Positions 1 to 11,278 of a DNA stretch of 64,000 nt are shown here, one piece after another. Origin of the DNA: Hirsutella rhossiliensis (lineage: Eukaryota > Ascomycota > Sordariomycetes > Hypocreales > Ophiocordycipitaceae). Numbering within the stretch: position 1 is the stretch's first letter; the number at the start of each line of letters is the position of its first letter. The DNA lies in contig NW_025408668.1 in NCBI RefSeq assembly GCF_020360975.1, positions 558,001 through 622,000 on the forward strand, written 5' to 3'. Under the pieces are notes generated by a model. The model did no database searches. It saw only the letters and a program-made list of their open reading frames with translations, and was not told where the DNA came from. Position numbers and translations under genes: made by a program.

Positions 1-147
1 TCGATTGATACCGAAATTTACGTAGAGGCCTTCACAGTCCATCTCGTCCTTCTGAGTTGCCCATTCCGCCTCAGCCTTTGCGCGCTCCTGACGGCGATTT
101 TCGTCAGGAGCTACTCGTTTTCCGAATGGTCATCGGAGGTATCCCCG

Positions 148-1289
148 CTAGAACTCTCCGCGGGCTCTTGGTGCTTTGCTCTCGAGCTTCTTGTCTTCTC
201 TTCGACACGGACCTTGACTCTCTGCTGCCGCCGCCTTCCCGGGACACTTGGCCGCAAGATGGCCAAGCTTCCCGCACTCGTAACATTTGCGCTCCTCCAA
301 CGGAACAAATTGCTTTTCCTCCGGGGCCCTCCTGCCGTTTATCAACCGATTTGCTTTCACGGGTTCCCAATCCATCTGATCATCGGACGGGGACGACGTG
401 GTTGGCGATCCGGGTGACGGGGGCTTTTGTCGGGACTCGAGCGGTTCGGATAAACGACCATACTCCTTTCTTGACCTCTGCTCGCGGCCTTGTTGTCGTT
501 GGTGGAAATTGAGGCTATCTAGGCGCGAGCCAATCGTCAAGAGTAGCTCGGCGTAGCTGTTGAAATCCTTCGGAGACTGACGGCACTGACGAGACTCGAC
601 TTGAGCCTATTATTAATTGCTCCTTCCAAGTAATTGATTTGCACCACGTCGGCCCACTCGCCACCGCCACTATCGGCAAGCTCTTTCTCGAACTTTGGGA
701 AGAAACTGGCGAAACTCTCATCAGGCTTCTGCTTCAACGATCGAAGTCGATCCAGTGCTCGTGCCTTTGCGTTCGGGTCCCCGTACCGACGGTTCAAGTA
801 GTCGAGAAACAGATCTGGGGAGCGAGCACCATCGATACCGCCCTGTTCGTAATAAGCAGCGGCCATGTTCTGGGCTGTTCCCGCCAACCGGGAGTACACA
901 TAGGCGAAGAGTGCTTCTTTATTGTCGAATGCCTGTCGGTCCACAGCCAATTTCGCTTTCATCTCTAAGAACCAGGGACGGAAGTTTTCCTGGTTCCATC
1001 GAATTTCGGCGGATCAGGCAAGGTTGGTTTTACCCTCTTTGATGGGATTCTTTCGGATGTCTCGATCGATTGAGGCGTGTTGTCGGACATCGGTTCGATA
1101 GGAGCGACTGGTTCATTTGCCGGAGTCGGAGTTGAGACGGCTGTTTGGAGGATTCGGATCTGCGATCGCATCTCTTCGCGTTCGGCCTCTTGGCTTGCAC
1201 ACACTTTCTAGTTTGTCCATCACTGCAGCCAGGGCTTGCATCATCGATTGAGGCTCAAAAGAACCTTGCTGGGAATCGATTGCCTCCAT
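148..1289 (-). pseudogene. Ty3/gypsy-type Gag, frame-broken, element runs off left edge
   Basis: Reading leftward from an ATG at 1289 (MEAIDSQQGSF...), Gag-like protein is found in successive frames: 1289 to about 1205, 1204 to 965, 962 to 537 and 540 to 148. The middle part is a retrotransposon capsid-like helical domain (ALFAYVYSRLAGTAQ); the last part ends in a CCHC zinc knuckle (CYECGKLGHLAAKC, about 244-285), which binds nucleic acid in such Gags. Each break is a one-base shift, one of them beside an AAAA run near 980-990 that separates KFDGTRK from WFLEMKAK. No protease, reverse transcriptase or integrase is present because pol would lie at lower coordinates, outside the window. Family assignment to Ty3/gypsy rests on Gag style and is less certain than assignment to an LTR retrotransposon. 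Confidence 0.75.
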
Positions 1290-2110
1290 GACTGAAGATT
1301 TTCTCCTCGTCTCTCAGGACTGAGGGCGACTTGATCACACAGCAAGTCTGATACGGAAGGGATATCTCGACAACGGTCGAACGCTATCAACGCCTCGAAG
1401 GCTCCTTCCTACACGGCTGGACGTTCTGCACAGGGCTTCTAGTCCAGCTGCTGCCGTCCACACTGGGAGCCAAGCAGCAATCACGTACTTCTCGCTCAAC
1501 CGCACGCCGTACGGAGAGCAGATTGACGCTCCACGTCCTTTGCTCGGGAGATGAGAGCTACGCGACGCGAGCCAAGCTGGCTTTGGCGCCGTACACACAC
1601 GCACTTTCGTCGCGGGCGTTCCACACAGGATTGCCCAAGCTACTGCCACTCCGCGTACCCACAAAGGGAACTGAACAGCGCTGCCAATTGATTGTGATCA
1701 AAGGCTTTAACGATGAAAGGAGCTTTAGGATAATGTAACGGTCTCAACTGAGTGTGTTGACAACTAGCTGAGCGACTGCGACGAGTATCCTAAAGCTAAG
1801 GAGAAAAGAAGAAGAAAAGAAAAGAAAGGAAAGCTCTCGAAGATGGCACGAGCTTATAAGCGGAGCTCCGGTGGGTCTTGTCGAGAGCGGAGCCGAGACC
1901 CTCACGGGCTCAGCCCGTTACAATACCCTATATCGAACCTCCCCCTTCCCTGTAGCTTATAGGAAGACGTCGTTTAGTCAAGGTAGAGTGGTGGATACGG
2001 TGCATCGCTCAGCTGTTGACCCTGACGCCGTTGTTGGTCAGCGAGGCGCATCTTCATCCCTGCTTTAGCCTTTGTAGTTAGCCGTAAACGCAGCACGTAG
2101 GGAGACAGGC
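1290..2110. other. Gag leader / possible 5' LTR, no gene
   Basis: This stretch lies upstream of the Gag at 148-1289 and downstream of Helitron-1. On the minus strand a sequence starting TGTCAACACACTC near 1770 could be an LTR start, but no second copy is in the window, so no LTR can be proven. There is a purine-rich tract (mostly A and G) at about 1799-1834 and a short hairpin, ACGGGCT/AGCCCGT, near 1905-1920. I see no convincing coding frame. Confidence 0.3.
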
Positions 2111-3572
2111 TTATAAACCTTCTGTCGGCGTGTGGTTATAGAGGCTCTGACGATCGAAAGGCGCCTCAAGGAGTAAGCCTTGCAGCGACGTAACCCGTGA
2201 CACAGCAACATAGCTAATACCGGCCTGGAAGTCGCGTGTAGCGAGATCAGTAACTATTTGCTCCTTCGTTAGGCTCTGGCATTTGTGAACAGTGATAGCA
2301 AACGCCACCATCAGGAAACTGCGTGCGAGCGCAGGTCTCGTTGCCCATAAGGAAATCACGCCTGACTGGGAGGATGGGTGAGATTTTCCTGCCCTCGTTA
2401 GTTATTAGATATGGCGGTCCATCGTAGCTATCAAAGTCCACCATAATAACGGCCGGGGGTCTTCCATGGTTCGGCGCCTGGGTTCCAGGCGATATCGTAT
2501 ACAGTACCCTGGGCACCGTTAACTAGGCCAGCTGGCTGCCATAGGTTAGTAGTGAGCATTACCCTGGCGCCCTTAGCAACAGGGAACTTGTTAGATAGAT
2601 TGCCAGCATTGTCGCTTGGTGCCTGCCCCGCGCCCTTGCCCTGATTCTTTGCCTCCACCTGTATTGCCGGGGCGTTGAGATGCACCATATGCTCGTAATT
2701 GTATTCGTTGACCCGGGCCCTGGTAGAATACACCCGCAAAGCGGCCCTGAAGCTGTCAACCTCGCTCTGCGTTAGCCTGGACTGTACCCGACTGCTAAGG
2801 AGGTTCCAGGACGGTATGGATAACTTGACTTCACGCAGTTCCTGCAACGCCCGACGGAACTGAGCCTGATCATCACCAGCCTGGCGCTGTACCGTGGTCA
2901 GGAAGACGGTGCGGTCAAATAACCGGTAGGCCACCTGCCCTCTCCTTTCCAACGAAGACAGGCTGGTGCTAGTCGAATACAGGGGCTTTTGCCGGACTGG
3001 TGGTAACTGGAAGAAATCGCCCACAAGCAAGACGCTCACACCACCAAAGAACTCGAGGCTACGCTGTGGAAAGGCCTGTCGCAGACGGGAATCGATCCGC
3101 GCGAGCTGCTCAATCCCAGCATGCTCTTTTCATCGATCACGAGGTATTTGACGTGCCGTAGGCGGGACTGAAGGGCGGCTGCGTCGGCTGGGGGAAGGTC
3201 GGTAAAAGCACCACCTACTGGGAGGCGTAGCAATGAATGAATGGTGCTGCCCTGTATCTGGTTACTCGCAACGCCTGTTGGCGCTACGCGGCAAATAGGG
3301 CTAGGATTCGGTAGAGCGGCCGCCTGAAGATGGGAGGAAAGCACCTTGATAAGGAACGACTTGCCGGTGCCACCACCACCATCAACGTGGAGAAGGATTT
3401 GAGTGGGATTTCGCGCCTGGAAGTGGCCCATGAATGTGTCGTACACGAGCCGTTGTTGTGGATTCAGCGTATTACGCCATTGAGGGCCAAGGACCTCCAC
3501 ATCGTTGGCCATGGGGTGGCTAGCGATAAGGTCCTTCCAGTAGCCATCTCGAAGTTCCGGATATGTACCCAC
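2111..3572 (-). pseudogene. Helitron-1 PIF1-type helicase domain
   Basis: 3036-3572 carries Walker A (GGGGTGKSFLI), the TGVAS and STIHS motifs and Walker B (LVIDEKSM). 2431-3039 continues with LLVGDFFQLPPV and the KGARVMLTTNLW and NGAQGTVYDI motifs. The C-terminal motifs follow in two more frames (FDSYDGPPYLIT at 2247-2516; AFAITVHKCQSLT and YVAVSRVTSLQGL at 2111-2359). This is the 5'-3' SF1B helicase that unwinds donor DNA during rolling-circle transposition. Order and spacing are complete; only frame is broken. The C-terminal end resembles the fragment at 43091-43642 closely, so both belong to related Helitrons. Confidence 0.85.
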
Positions 3573-4060
3573 ATGCCGTGTCCAGTCGTAATTGACGTCG
3601 ATATCGCGGCGGCCAAGAAGGTCAAGAACTTCCTGGGTAAGGGGTGGTCAGGTAAAGGGCAGCGAGGCGAATCCAGTCTTCGTCATCAAATTCTTCCCCA
3701 CAGGCAGAGCCTCATATTGATCATCTTGAGGCTGTAATCGAGCCTCTTTTGGCTGGCCGTAATGGTCATCACCATGATTGTGATGCTGCCAACAATAGGA
3801 GAAGGCCTGAACGTGGGAACTAAAAGCCTGGCCGTCGAAAGTGAGGAGCTCATCAAGCCGGCGATGTGGGTGATTTAATGTCAGCTTTACACGGCAATAA
3901 TCTGGCCACTGCTGGCCTTCTGGAGCAGCCTGATAGCGAGGAAAGTAAACCAACACACGGGGCCTGCCGTTAACGTTGCCTGGCCGCCATTGCTTCCATG
4001 CGGAAGGGTCTCTAGAGCGGAAATTCCAGTGTTTGAGGAAGGAAACGTAGGTCAGGTCCT

Positions 4061-5621
4061 TCAGGGCTTCCGGGCGCTGACCGTACTTTTCGTAGACGTT
4101 GGGGCCTCGTCAACCTCATCGCCGTCAATGCGTAAGGAGCGGGAATGTCTGTCAGGATGACGGCAGTCAACGTATAGGCAGATTCGTGAGCCCTCCTGTA
4201 ACGGCAGGCCGAGGAGTAAGTGGCTAACCTCCTGCTTCGAGTAATCCCGTTCAGCAACTAGCTGATTCAGGAGCTTTGACGTGAAAGAAATCAGGGGGTT
4301 GTGGTCCTTGACCCGGGGCATCAGCGCCTTCCCAATCTGGGCAAAAGACTCGCTCTTCTTTTCTGACTTGGAGCAGTATTTGGCTGCGTAATCGATCACC
4401 TGCTGGAGGCTCGTGCAGGGAGAGACATCTGTATTGGCTAGCCATGCAACGGTAAGCAAGCGGTTGTAGTGGTTAATCTGGCCATCGTTCCTCCCACCCC
4501 TAAAGGTCCAGTGCTTGGAGTGAGGCAACTTGTCAAGGGAGGCTAGTAGGCGCTGTCCGTGAGGAAATCCAAATCGGCACTCTACCTGCTTGGTATGCTT
4601 ATTGCGCTGCATACAGTAGTTGTTGCAGCGGTGGCGTTGCACGCGGTTGACTACCATCGATAGGAACTGAACGGTAAGGGGCTGCTCCAATAGATTGCTG
4701 ATCAGGGGATTCCCTTCCCCAGGAGCCTGTATTCGATGAGGCTCTGGGTTAACGGCAGATACGTGATATCCCCAGATACGGGCAAATCGCTCCCGGGATC
4801 GATTATCGTCAGGATCCAAGTCTGGGTGGCCACTTAACCAATATAGGCCATGGTGGTGACTAGACCCCTGCCCTGCCACTCATAGCGGCCCCAAAGGTCC
4901 GTTAGGTTGAACTTCTGCTTCAGGACAATAGTCGTAGAAGCGTATAACGCTTGTAGAAGTGGTAGGCGGCGATGTGGGCGTTGTCTCGCAGTAGTTGCCG
5001 GGACAGGACCATGCGCGCCGCCTCAGGAGCTGCTTTCCACTCTTGGAATCGAGGCATGTGACGATATAGTGATTCCCAGTGGTAATCGGCCGCACTTGCA
5101 GTAACGAAAAGGCCAGGTCTGCCCAGATTGTAGGCATATGCTTCCAATTCCTTCCTTTGCTTATACCAATACGGCCGGGTGCCCCTGATTACCGCGGCTT
5201 GGCGCGTGATCGACTGGATCAGGTCCTGAGCCTCTGGCTCATCAGGCTCAGCCATCGCTTCCTCTAGGTCAGCGCGTGTAAGGGGTTGACGGCGGCTGTC
5301 GCGTTGCTTGACGAAGTAGTCACTTCGCTTTCGGACCTGCGCACGTAGCAGCGTGTTGAGGGCGACGAAAGGCCACGTTTTATGGCGGGCAAAACGTCCG
5401 TCATGCCATCTCATCGCATGGCCAAGGTAGTCCTGGTACGTGATGCTCCGTAGGCGAGGCTCCACGAAGTCGGCCTTGCCGTCAGGGTAGAGGGTAGGGA
5501 ACGCAAGCGATAACAGCGGCTGGGAACGGTTGAATTCGTCGATAGGGGTCCTGCGAATGGATGGCAATGGCATCTGGTGGTGAGCCTGCGCGCTATGCGA
5601 CATATACTCAACATTAGCCAT
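4061..5621 (-). pseudogene. Helitron-1 helicase-like N domain and HUH Rep domain
   Basis: 4920-5621 encodes the Helitron_like_N domain (LSLAFPTLYPDGKADF, then ITYQDYLGHAMRWHDGRFA). One frame change later, 4061-4879 encodes the Rep nuclease: a HHH form of the HUH metal-binding motif (SSHHHGLYWLSGHPD, residues 8-10 of that segment) and, 155 residues on, YAAKY, the paired tyrosines (Y164, Y168) that cut and join single strands in Y2 Rep proteins. HRCNNYC...C and the FGFP segment between them are also typical. All catalytic residues survive although the frame does not, so decay is recent or the breaks are sequencing errors. Confidence 0.85.
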
Positions 5622-5642
5622 ACGCTCAGAGTCAGGGCAACA

Positions 5643-7023
5643 TCAAGGACTCGGGACTGCAGGGCGTTTAATTCGGTATCGGTAACCTGCAAGTTCGGGA
5701 TCGCTGATGCGTCCGCATCGCAGGATCCTCTTCAAGGCCTCCTCAACAGGGCCTTGTGGGATCTCGCCGTCAGGTATGTCAGCCACTTGGCTAGCAATGG
5801 AAGCAACTATGCTGCCGTCAAGAGGAAGCCGTTGCAGGCGATCCTGGCTCACGACGATATCGCGATAGCCCGGGTGGTGGCGCTGTAGGTAATACAGCCA
5901 GGTCAACAGGCATGAACGGCGTACCCGGAAATCGCGAGCAAACTGTTGCTGGAAGCGAGGGTCGCCTTCCATATTAGGAGGCCGTAGGAGCACGATATCT
6001 AGCTCCTTCGGTAGCACTGGGAGCTCTTCAAATAGCCTACCAATGTTGCGAAGAAAGTGGATAACGTGGCCGCGATATTTGTATTGAGCGCCACGCACTT
6101 GTAGGACCTTGACGTGTACGTGAATCCTAGCAATAAGCATCTCCTCAACCATCGTTAGATCGGGTAGATTGCCGGGGACTTCCCCAAAGTCGAGGTTATT
6201 CGCAGCGCTGAAGAAGTAGGGCTCGTCGAGGGCTTTCTTCCTGTCTCGACCAATGCAGCGGCTGCAGATTTTCAAGCTATTTCGTTTCATATCGAACCAA
6301 CGCTCCTGGCAGCGAATGCAACTATGCATCTTGTCGTCATTCAGGGCAGTATAGAACTCTCGCACAAGCGCCTGATCTTCCTTACTAAGGGCGGGCAAGT
6401 CAAGGTCACCTGTAAAAGGCGGATCACTACTCTGATCAAACAGCCGCGCTTGAGGCTGTGTGCCTTGACGAGTATAACGGCCGCGGTGATGACCCTGTGA
6501 CAATAATGAAGGAGTGGTAGGAAGCGATTCCTGTGGTATAGGAGTGCCTTGCACAACAGGAGCTGTAGAAGCAGTGTCTTGAATCGGCGTGCCCAGAACT
6601 ACTGTTGGCAGGCCAAGGGTAGGAGGAAAAGGGAAGGTCCTCAACAGGGCTTAGAGTAGATGGCCCCAGCGGAGGTATAGGCAGTTCCGGTGCAGGCGCC
6701 AGGCCACGGAATAAAACAGGCATGGCAGGAGGTCGTAGGTCAGTCACAGACGCAGGCGTTGGCGCAGTCCGCCTTGGAGGCGTCAGGTTAGCTAGCGAAT
6801 CCGTCCTCTTCGTGGCTCTGCGTAGCGATGGTCTCGAGGCGATATTCCGCATCGCGGTAACGGCGGCTCGCGATTCGGTTGCCCGTTCTTTTCGGTGTGC
6901 CCTACAGCTAGCACACTGTCCTGTAAACTTCGTAGGGTCCTTGACGCTTCGAAATTCGACTTCGGGCAGATCTTGCTTGCAGGTACGACAGTTGCGGACT
7001 GCCTCGGGCATATTGTTCTCCAT
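5643..7023 (-). pseudogene. Helitron-1 RepHel N-terminal region
   Basis: An ATG at 7023 (MENNMPEAVRNC) starts a segment with a two-pair cysteine motif, CRTC...CASC, followed by a proline-rich linker. The frame changes near 6640 beside an AAAA-GGG run and continues from 6644 to a TGA at 5643 with a second cysteine array (CIRC...CSRC) and the region that precedes the Helitron N domain (FFSAANNLDFGEVP, HVIHFLRNIGRLFEELP). Cysteine arrays of this kind are usual at the start of fungal Helitron proteins and are thought to bind DNA. The start was chosen because the cysteine motif follows directly; the frame is open a little further upstream. Confidence 0.7.
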
Positions 7024-7420
7024 CTGACCGTATATATCCACCTCTTTCCCACCGAGACTGCTAGATATTGCTCGGGCAGGAGGCTTTGCGAGGACTTGCG
7101 TGGCTGCAGCAATACACACCCGCAGGTGGTGCCAGGAATGTTGTAGCTAGGTCGGCCGCGGAGCTAAATTTGACCTAGAATCCGTTAGTAACCGATGGGT
7201 TCGATAGATTCGACCCACGATGGAAGTGGAAGCGTGTGCTTGGAAACTTGCATTGAAGAAAAGCTCTCGGAAACGGCTAGCTCGTTACCTAGTCAACGCT
7301 CAGGGGTTTGCGGCATGGCCTTCATTTGGTGGCGTTGCCAACCGACCACTCCCCGCACGAGTTGAGTACAGGGGAGGCCAATTAGCCAATGAGAAGAGGT
7401 TTTATGCCTCTCTTTCTGAC

Positions 7421-7469
7421 TGAATAAACGCCCTTCGGGCTGAATAAACGCCCTTCGGGCTGAATAAAC
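7421..7469. repeat. 20-bp tandem repeat, 2.5 copies
   Basis: The unit TGAATAAACGCCCTTCGGGC occurs at 7421-7440 and 7441-7460, followed by nine bases of a third copy. The unit contains a small CCCTTCGGG hairpin. The rest of 7024-7471 shows no gene. Confidence 0.9.
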
Positions 7470-7471
7470 CT

Positions 7472-7866
7472 GTGGAGCCGCCTTCTCTATCTGAGGTTCC
7501 GTTGACGACCACGAACGAGTTCTTGAATTGGAGAAACAAGCACCTACAACCAGCACTTATCACAGACGAGTACGAGCGATATTGTAAGTCTGAACGGGTT
7601 TATGGGTTCACAAGCGCCCTCGCATGGTGGCTGGAGGAAACACAGCAAAGAACTACCCATACCTGAGCAAAATGGCGGTGGATATACTGTCAATTCCCGC
7701 AATGTCTGCTGAGCCCGAAAGACTCTTCTCTGGGGCAAAAATAACCATCACAGACCGTCGAAATCGACTTGGGAGTGATGTAATTCAGGCATTGGAGTGC
7801 TTGAAGTCATGGTTTGGGATACAGGATTTTCAGGGTGACGATATTTCAGCAACGACGGTTGAATAA
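7472..7866 (+). pseudogene. hAT transposase C-terminal remnant
   Basis: Two overlapping frames (7472-7666 and 7624-7866) together give the hAT C-terminal dimerization region: ALAWWLEE, then YPYLSKMAVDILSIPAMSAE and PERLFSGAKITITDRRNRLG. A one-base shift near 7640 separates them. The catalytic core and N-terminal zinc finger are absent, so this is the tail of a deleted element. It lies just upstream of AT-rich DNA with CAATAC/GTATTG repeats that could be its right subterminal region. Confidence 0.8.
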
Positions 7867-8051
7867 TGAGGGTCACGTGGGATATACGGGATATATTGTT
7901 TTACTGGCAATATATTTGGTCACTGGCAATACAATACAATATGGACCAATGCCATATTGCGCAATACAATACGCACCTCTTGACAATACAATAATATTGC
8001 GAGGGGTCCATATTGCCAATATACGTATTGTTTATATTATTAGCAACACTG
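7867..8051. repeat. Subterminal repeats and possible right end of hAT remnant
   Basis: An AT-rich tract with many copies of CAATACAAT, ATATTG and CCATATTG in both orientations. It ends in AGCAACACTG, which read on the other strand begins CAGTG, a usual hAT terminus. No matching left terminus was found near 6.9-7.4 kb, so the end is a suggestion only. Confidence 0.4.
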
Positions 8052-8056
8052 AGTCA

Positions 8057-8080
8057 AGCTGCTGCCTGCAGGCAGCAGCT
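8057..8080. repeat. 24-bp perfect palindrome
   Basis: The sequence AGCTGCTGCC-TGCA-GGCAGCAGCT equals its own reverse complement, contains a PstI-type CTGCAG core and sits six bases beyond the possible hAT end at 8051. It may be a cruciform or simply a target-site curiosity. Confidence 0.9.
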
Positions 8081-8342
8081 GCCCTCAGTCTCCCTATTCA
8101 TGTATATAAGAGAGATAGATTTCCTTCATTAGATATAAATCAAGAGTCTTTCGTTGCCCGATTCACAGGGGATCTTCTTCCCGATTGCCGCTCAGTCGTC
8201 CATACTGCCCGTGCATCTTGTTGTGTGACATAACTGCCTACACTTTACAGGCAGAGAATTTAGATCAGCGATTCCAACTCCCTCGGCCTCAACTATTCCA
8301 CAGACAGAAACCGGTTGCCGGTATCGTCCACAAGGCACTTGA

Positions 8343-10063
8343 CTACTCCGGTTCCTCATTTGAACTGTTGCTTTCCTCCTCGTCACCGCTTATTCCTTCA
8401 ATGTCGGTTCCTTCCTCGTCTTCAAAGCCTAGTTCAACCAATGGTTGCTCTGCTGATTGCCCATCTCCAAGCTCTTCTTCTCGGGCTCGATTTGCCCGCT
8501 CAAGTAATGCTTGCTATGTACGTTTAGGTCAGTGTACTCACAAACAGATATTGCGCTTACATATTCAGCAACGCCCCCAGTTGGCGCTTTGCGGTACGCC
8601 AGTATAGGCTGCCGGCCACTTTCGATGTGTTGAATGATCTTATCCGGAGACCAAGATAGAAACGCTTAAAGGGTCGCAATTTATCCGGGTCCTGGCGACT
8701 TCAAGAACGACCTGATCGTAGCCCATTTTAAGGAGCGTCTTGTGGCACCAATCCTTTGTCTCGGGCTCCAAGCACGTGCTAATGTCAATGTCCACCAACG
8801 GTCGCCCCATTTCGTGTAGAACTGAGCGATCAATGGGGATGCCCCAATTGCATGCCTTATCCGGGTCGGGGTAATGGTAATTCATCCAGGGCTGGCCGTG
8901 GACCACATGGGGACGGTTCTTTTGAAGGCGTATTCGATGAAGATTCCATGCCTCCACAAAGTCGAAGAGCTCTTGACGTAATATATCTTCGAAGACGGCG
9001 TAGATGGCAATCTGATCCTCCAGCATGTCGCCGTCGAAGTCCCCGTCCCTTGCGAGCTCCCCAAAATAGTCTACCCACTGCCGAGAGGAGACATGGAGCA
9101 TACGCTCCCACCAACTCTCAATCTTGACGTTCTTCGTACTCGGGGCTGCCTTATACGAATCCTTCAATCTCCTACCTTGCTGGAAGACTTGCTCATGCCA
9201 TTCCACACGTCCGTCTGTGGTCAAAACAAAGTTCAATGGGCTGCTGCAACCAACGGCGTTTCGCTCCCCTGTCCGCTTGCAAGTACCATGGCCGGAAGCC
9301 ATAGGCGTCACATGCCGCCAGGTACTGCTTCAGTACGCTCAAGGCAGTTGTGGCAGAGTGCCCAAGGTAGAACCAGATAATGTTGCGCGAGTAGGCGTCG
9401 ATGGCCGCGTATATCTCGAATCCGTACACCCTGAGCTTCTCGTGGCCATCAATGCACCACTGGTAGTTCGGGCCTGGGACAAGAAACTGTCCTTTCTTTC
9501 TCGAAACATCCTCTTTCTGAGCTCGACCTCATTCGGAACATGATCTTGTACATCTCGAAGAGAGGATCTCTTGGTACCCAGAGCTGCTTTTGCTGACGGA
9601 GATAAGGTTGCAGAAGGTTTCTGCCGTATCCCGAAATGGCATTAGAGCGTCGCGTTATGTCGATGATGGCTTGTTCGGTTTTTTCCAACAATGCCAGGCG
9701 CTCCTCATCGCTATTGAGTCTGCGCACCCAACGGCGGTCCGGGTGAAGCCTGATGCGTTTCAGGCCTCGCTTCGTGATCTGCCAGCCCCGTCTCTGTAGA
9801 ACACTTAGGGTTTGCTTTTCGTTAAGGCCAACGCGAAAGATCAGATCACGGGTGGCCTCTATCAATTCCGGAGTTTCTCTGGTACGGGATTGCTGGCGCG
9901 GGAGACCCCACCTGGCGATTCGGCGGGAGATTGTACTCAGATCGACGGCGACGTGGTAACGCTTCCGAAGTTTATACTTAATTCTGCTTCGCGAAACACC
10001 GTTAAGGTAGAGGAAACTGACATAGTCACGATATTGATCGATCGGGTTAGGTGGCCTTGCCAT
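8343..10063 (-). pseudogene. Integrase-core (DDE) transposase-like gene with acidic tail
   Basis: An ATG at 10063 (MARPPNPIDQYRDYV) starts a helix-turn-helix-rich N-terminal region (NGVSRSRIKYKLRKRYHV, then RRGWQITKRGLKRIR). The catalytic core follows in shifted frames: CIDGHEKLRVYGFEIYAAID (first Asp), YLQADRG (second Asp) and VKIESWWERM (Glu), the DDE triad of the fungal integrase-core family, then FVEAWNLHRIRLQKNRPHV. The C terminus continues through a 47-nt GT-AG intron (8514-8560; GTAAGC...CTGAC...ATAG) into QALLERANRAREEE and an acidic tail, ending at TAG 8343-8345. Breaks near 9200-9310 and 9440 keep it from being read through. I take it as a degraded mobile-element gene; no terminal repeats were found. 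Confidence 0.7.
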
Positions 10064-11019
10064 TGCGTTTGGTGGAAGTTGAAAGTGGAGAAAATTTTCG
10101 TAGAAAGCGGCCAAGTACTGGTGGGGGGGGTCTACACTTGGCCCGCACCGGCCTAGCGTCAGGGGCTGCTGCCACCGAACCAGGGATAGGATCAATACTG
10201 CTCGTTCGGGAAGGTATTACTCCTGAGAGTGCCGCCAGTGAATTAGGATAATTTTCCTTTCGTAGTACAACAATATTGACAGAGACTGTTCTTTCAATTT
10301 TAGTTCTTTATTTCCTCCCACCCGATCCCGTCCCGCGTCACACGAGGCATTAAAGGCCCTGGGAATGAATGTGCCCAAGTTAAATTTCGTCAAAGTGTAT
10401 ACCTGTTTCGCTTACGCGCAAGGAACAGTACTGGCGCTGCGTGTTGGGACTGCGCAAAGGGTGAAGGATTTTCTGCCTGCTAAGAGTGACGAGCCATTGA
10501 TCAATTTGAATCTGTAGGTCTCTCTATGATGCTGTACGTGTCTTTAGGGCTGAATCGGCACCTTACCTGGCGTACTGCTGCGCATCACAACAACTACGAG
10601 CTTGCTGCCGCTCCAGGACCAGCTCCCGTGTCGAATGGATCATCCAGCCAAAAGTGAGATGCACATCCCAACAGCACTTCTGCTAGAATAACTGATATGG
10701 CCTGTCGCTGATTGCAACATCCCGCTTGGCCTCTTTCGACGAGACAGCTGAGATGAGCCCTGGGAAGCGAAAGACCATGGCGCTGGACCATCGCCGCCTC
10801 CGGAGGGTAGTGAACGGACTCAAGGAGCGTCAACGTGCGGGCCCGCTGCTAGTCCGCGGTACATTTTCCACACCAACCCGAGGTACTCATATGACCGGGG
10901 CCAGGGGAGCCTAGACCCAAAAGGGAGTTTTGCAACAGTGTCCCCTATCGTCCTCCGTAGCAGCGGTTGAACTACGATCGTGTCCCGGGTGACTCCTTCA
11001 CAGGGTGGTTTTCCATATA
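10064..11019. other. No supported gene
   Basis: Only short unrelated open frames occur here. None has recognizable domains or splice signals that would join them. Confidence 0.5.
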
Positions 11020-11089
11020 TGGAAAGGTGTGCAATCCATACTGGAGTATCGTCCCACATTTATTGCAAGTATTGCAATACACCTTTCCA
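11020..11089. repeat. Imperfect inverted repeat
   Basis: TGGAAAGGTGTGCAAT at 11020-11035 pairs with ATTGCAATACACCTTTCCA at 11071-11089, with three unpaired bases in the right arm. It lies about 190 bp beyond the 3' end of the hAT gene at 11279-13168 and might belong to its terminus, but no partner end was seen. Confidence 0.6.
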
Positions 11090-11278
11090 TTCTTGGTCCG
11101 TGCGCATCCCGCAACAGCTCACCTATATGGTCTCGGCAAAACGTGCCAAACACGACATGAATCAATGAAAAATCAAGGAAAAGTTAACGTGAACGTAATG
11201 ACAGACGACCGGTCAAGGGGATGCCAAGCAGAAATTTGCTCCTTTTGCAGGAAACAGGCGTAGAAGTTGTGCCAGGAT

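Larger units (their letters stand above)
2111..7023 (-). mobile_element. Helitron-1, decayed autonomous Helitron
   Basis: All parts of a RepHel protein occur in order on the minus strand: N-terminal cysteine motif (CRTCKQ...CASCR, about 6900-6960), Helitron helicase-like N domain (4920-5621), HUH Rep (4061-4879) and PIF1-type helicase (2111-3572). The parts lie in at least five reading-frame segments with one in-frame stop at 5643, so no single product can be made as it stands. Residues between Rep and helicase (3573-4060) hold a further fragment (YFPRYQAAPEGQQWPDY...) of the same protein. I could not define the 5'-TC or 3'-hairpin-CTRR ends, so the limits given are those of coding sequence only. 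Confidence 0.85.
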
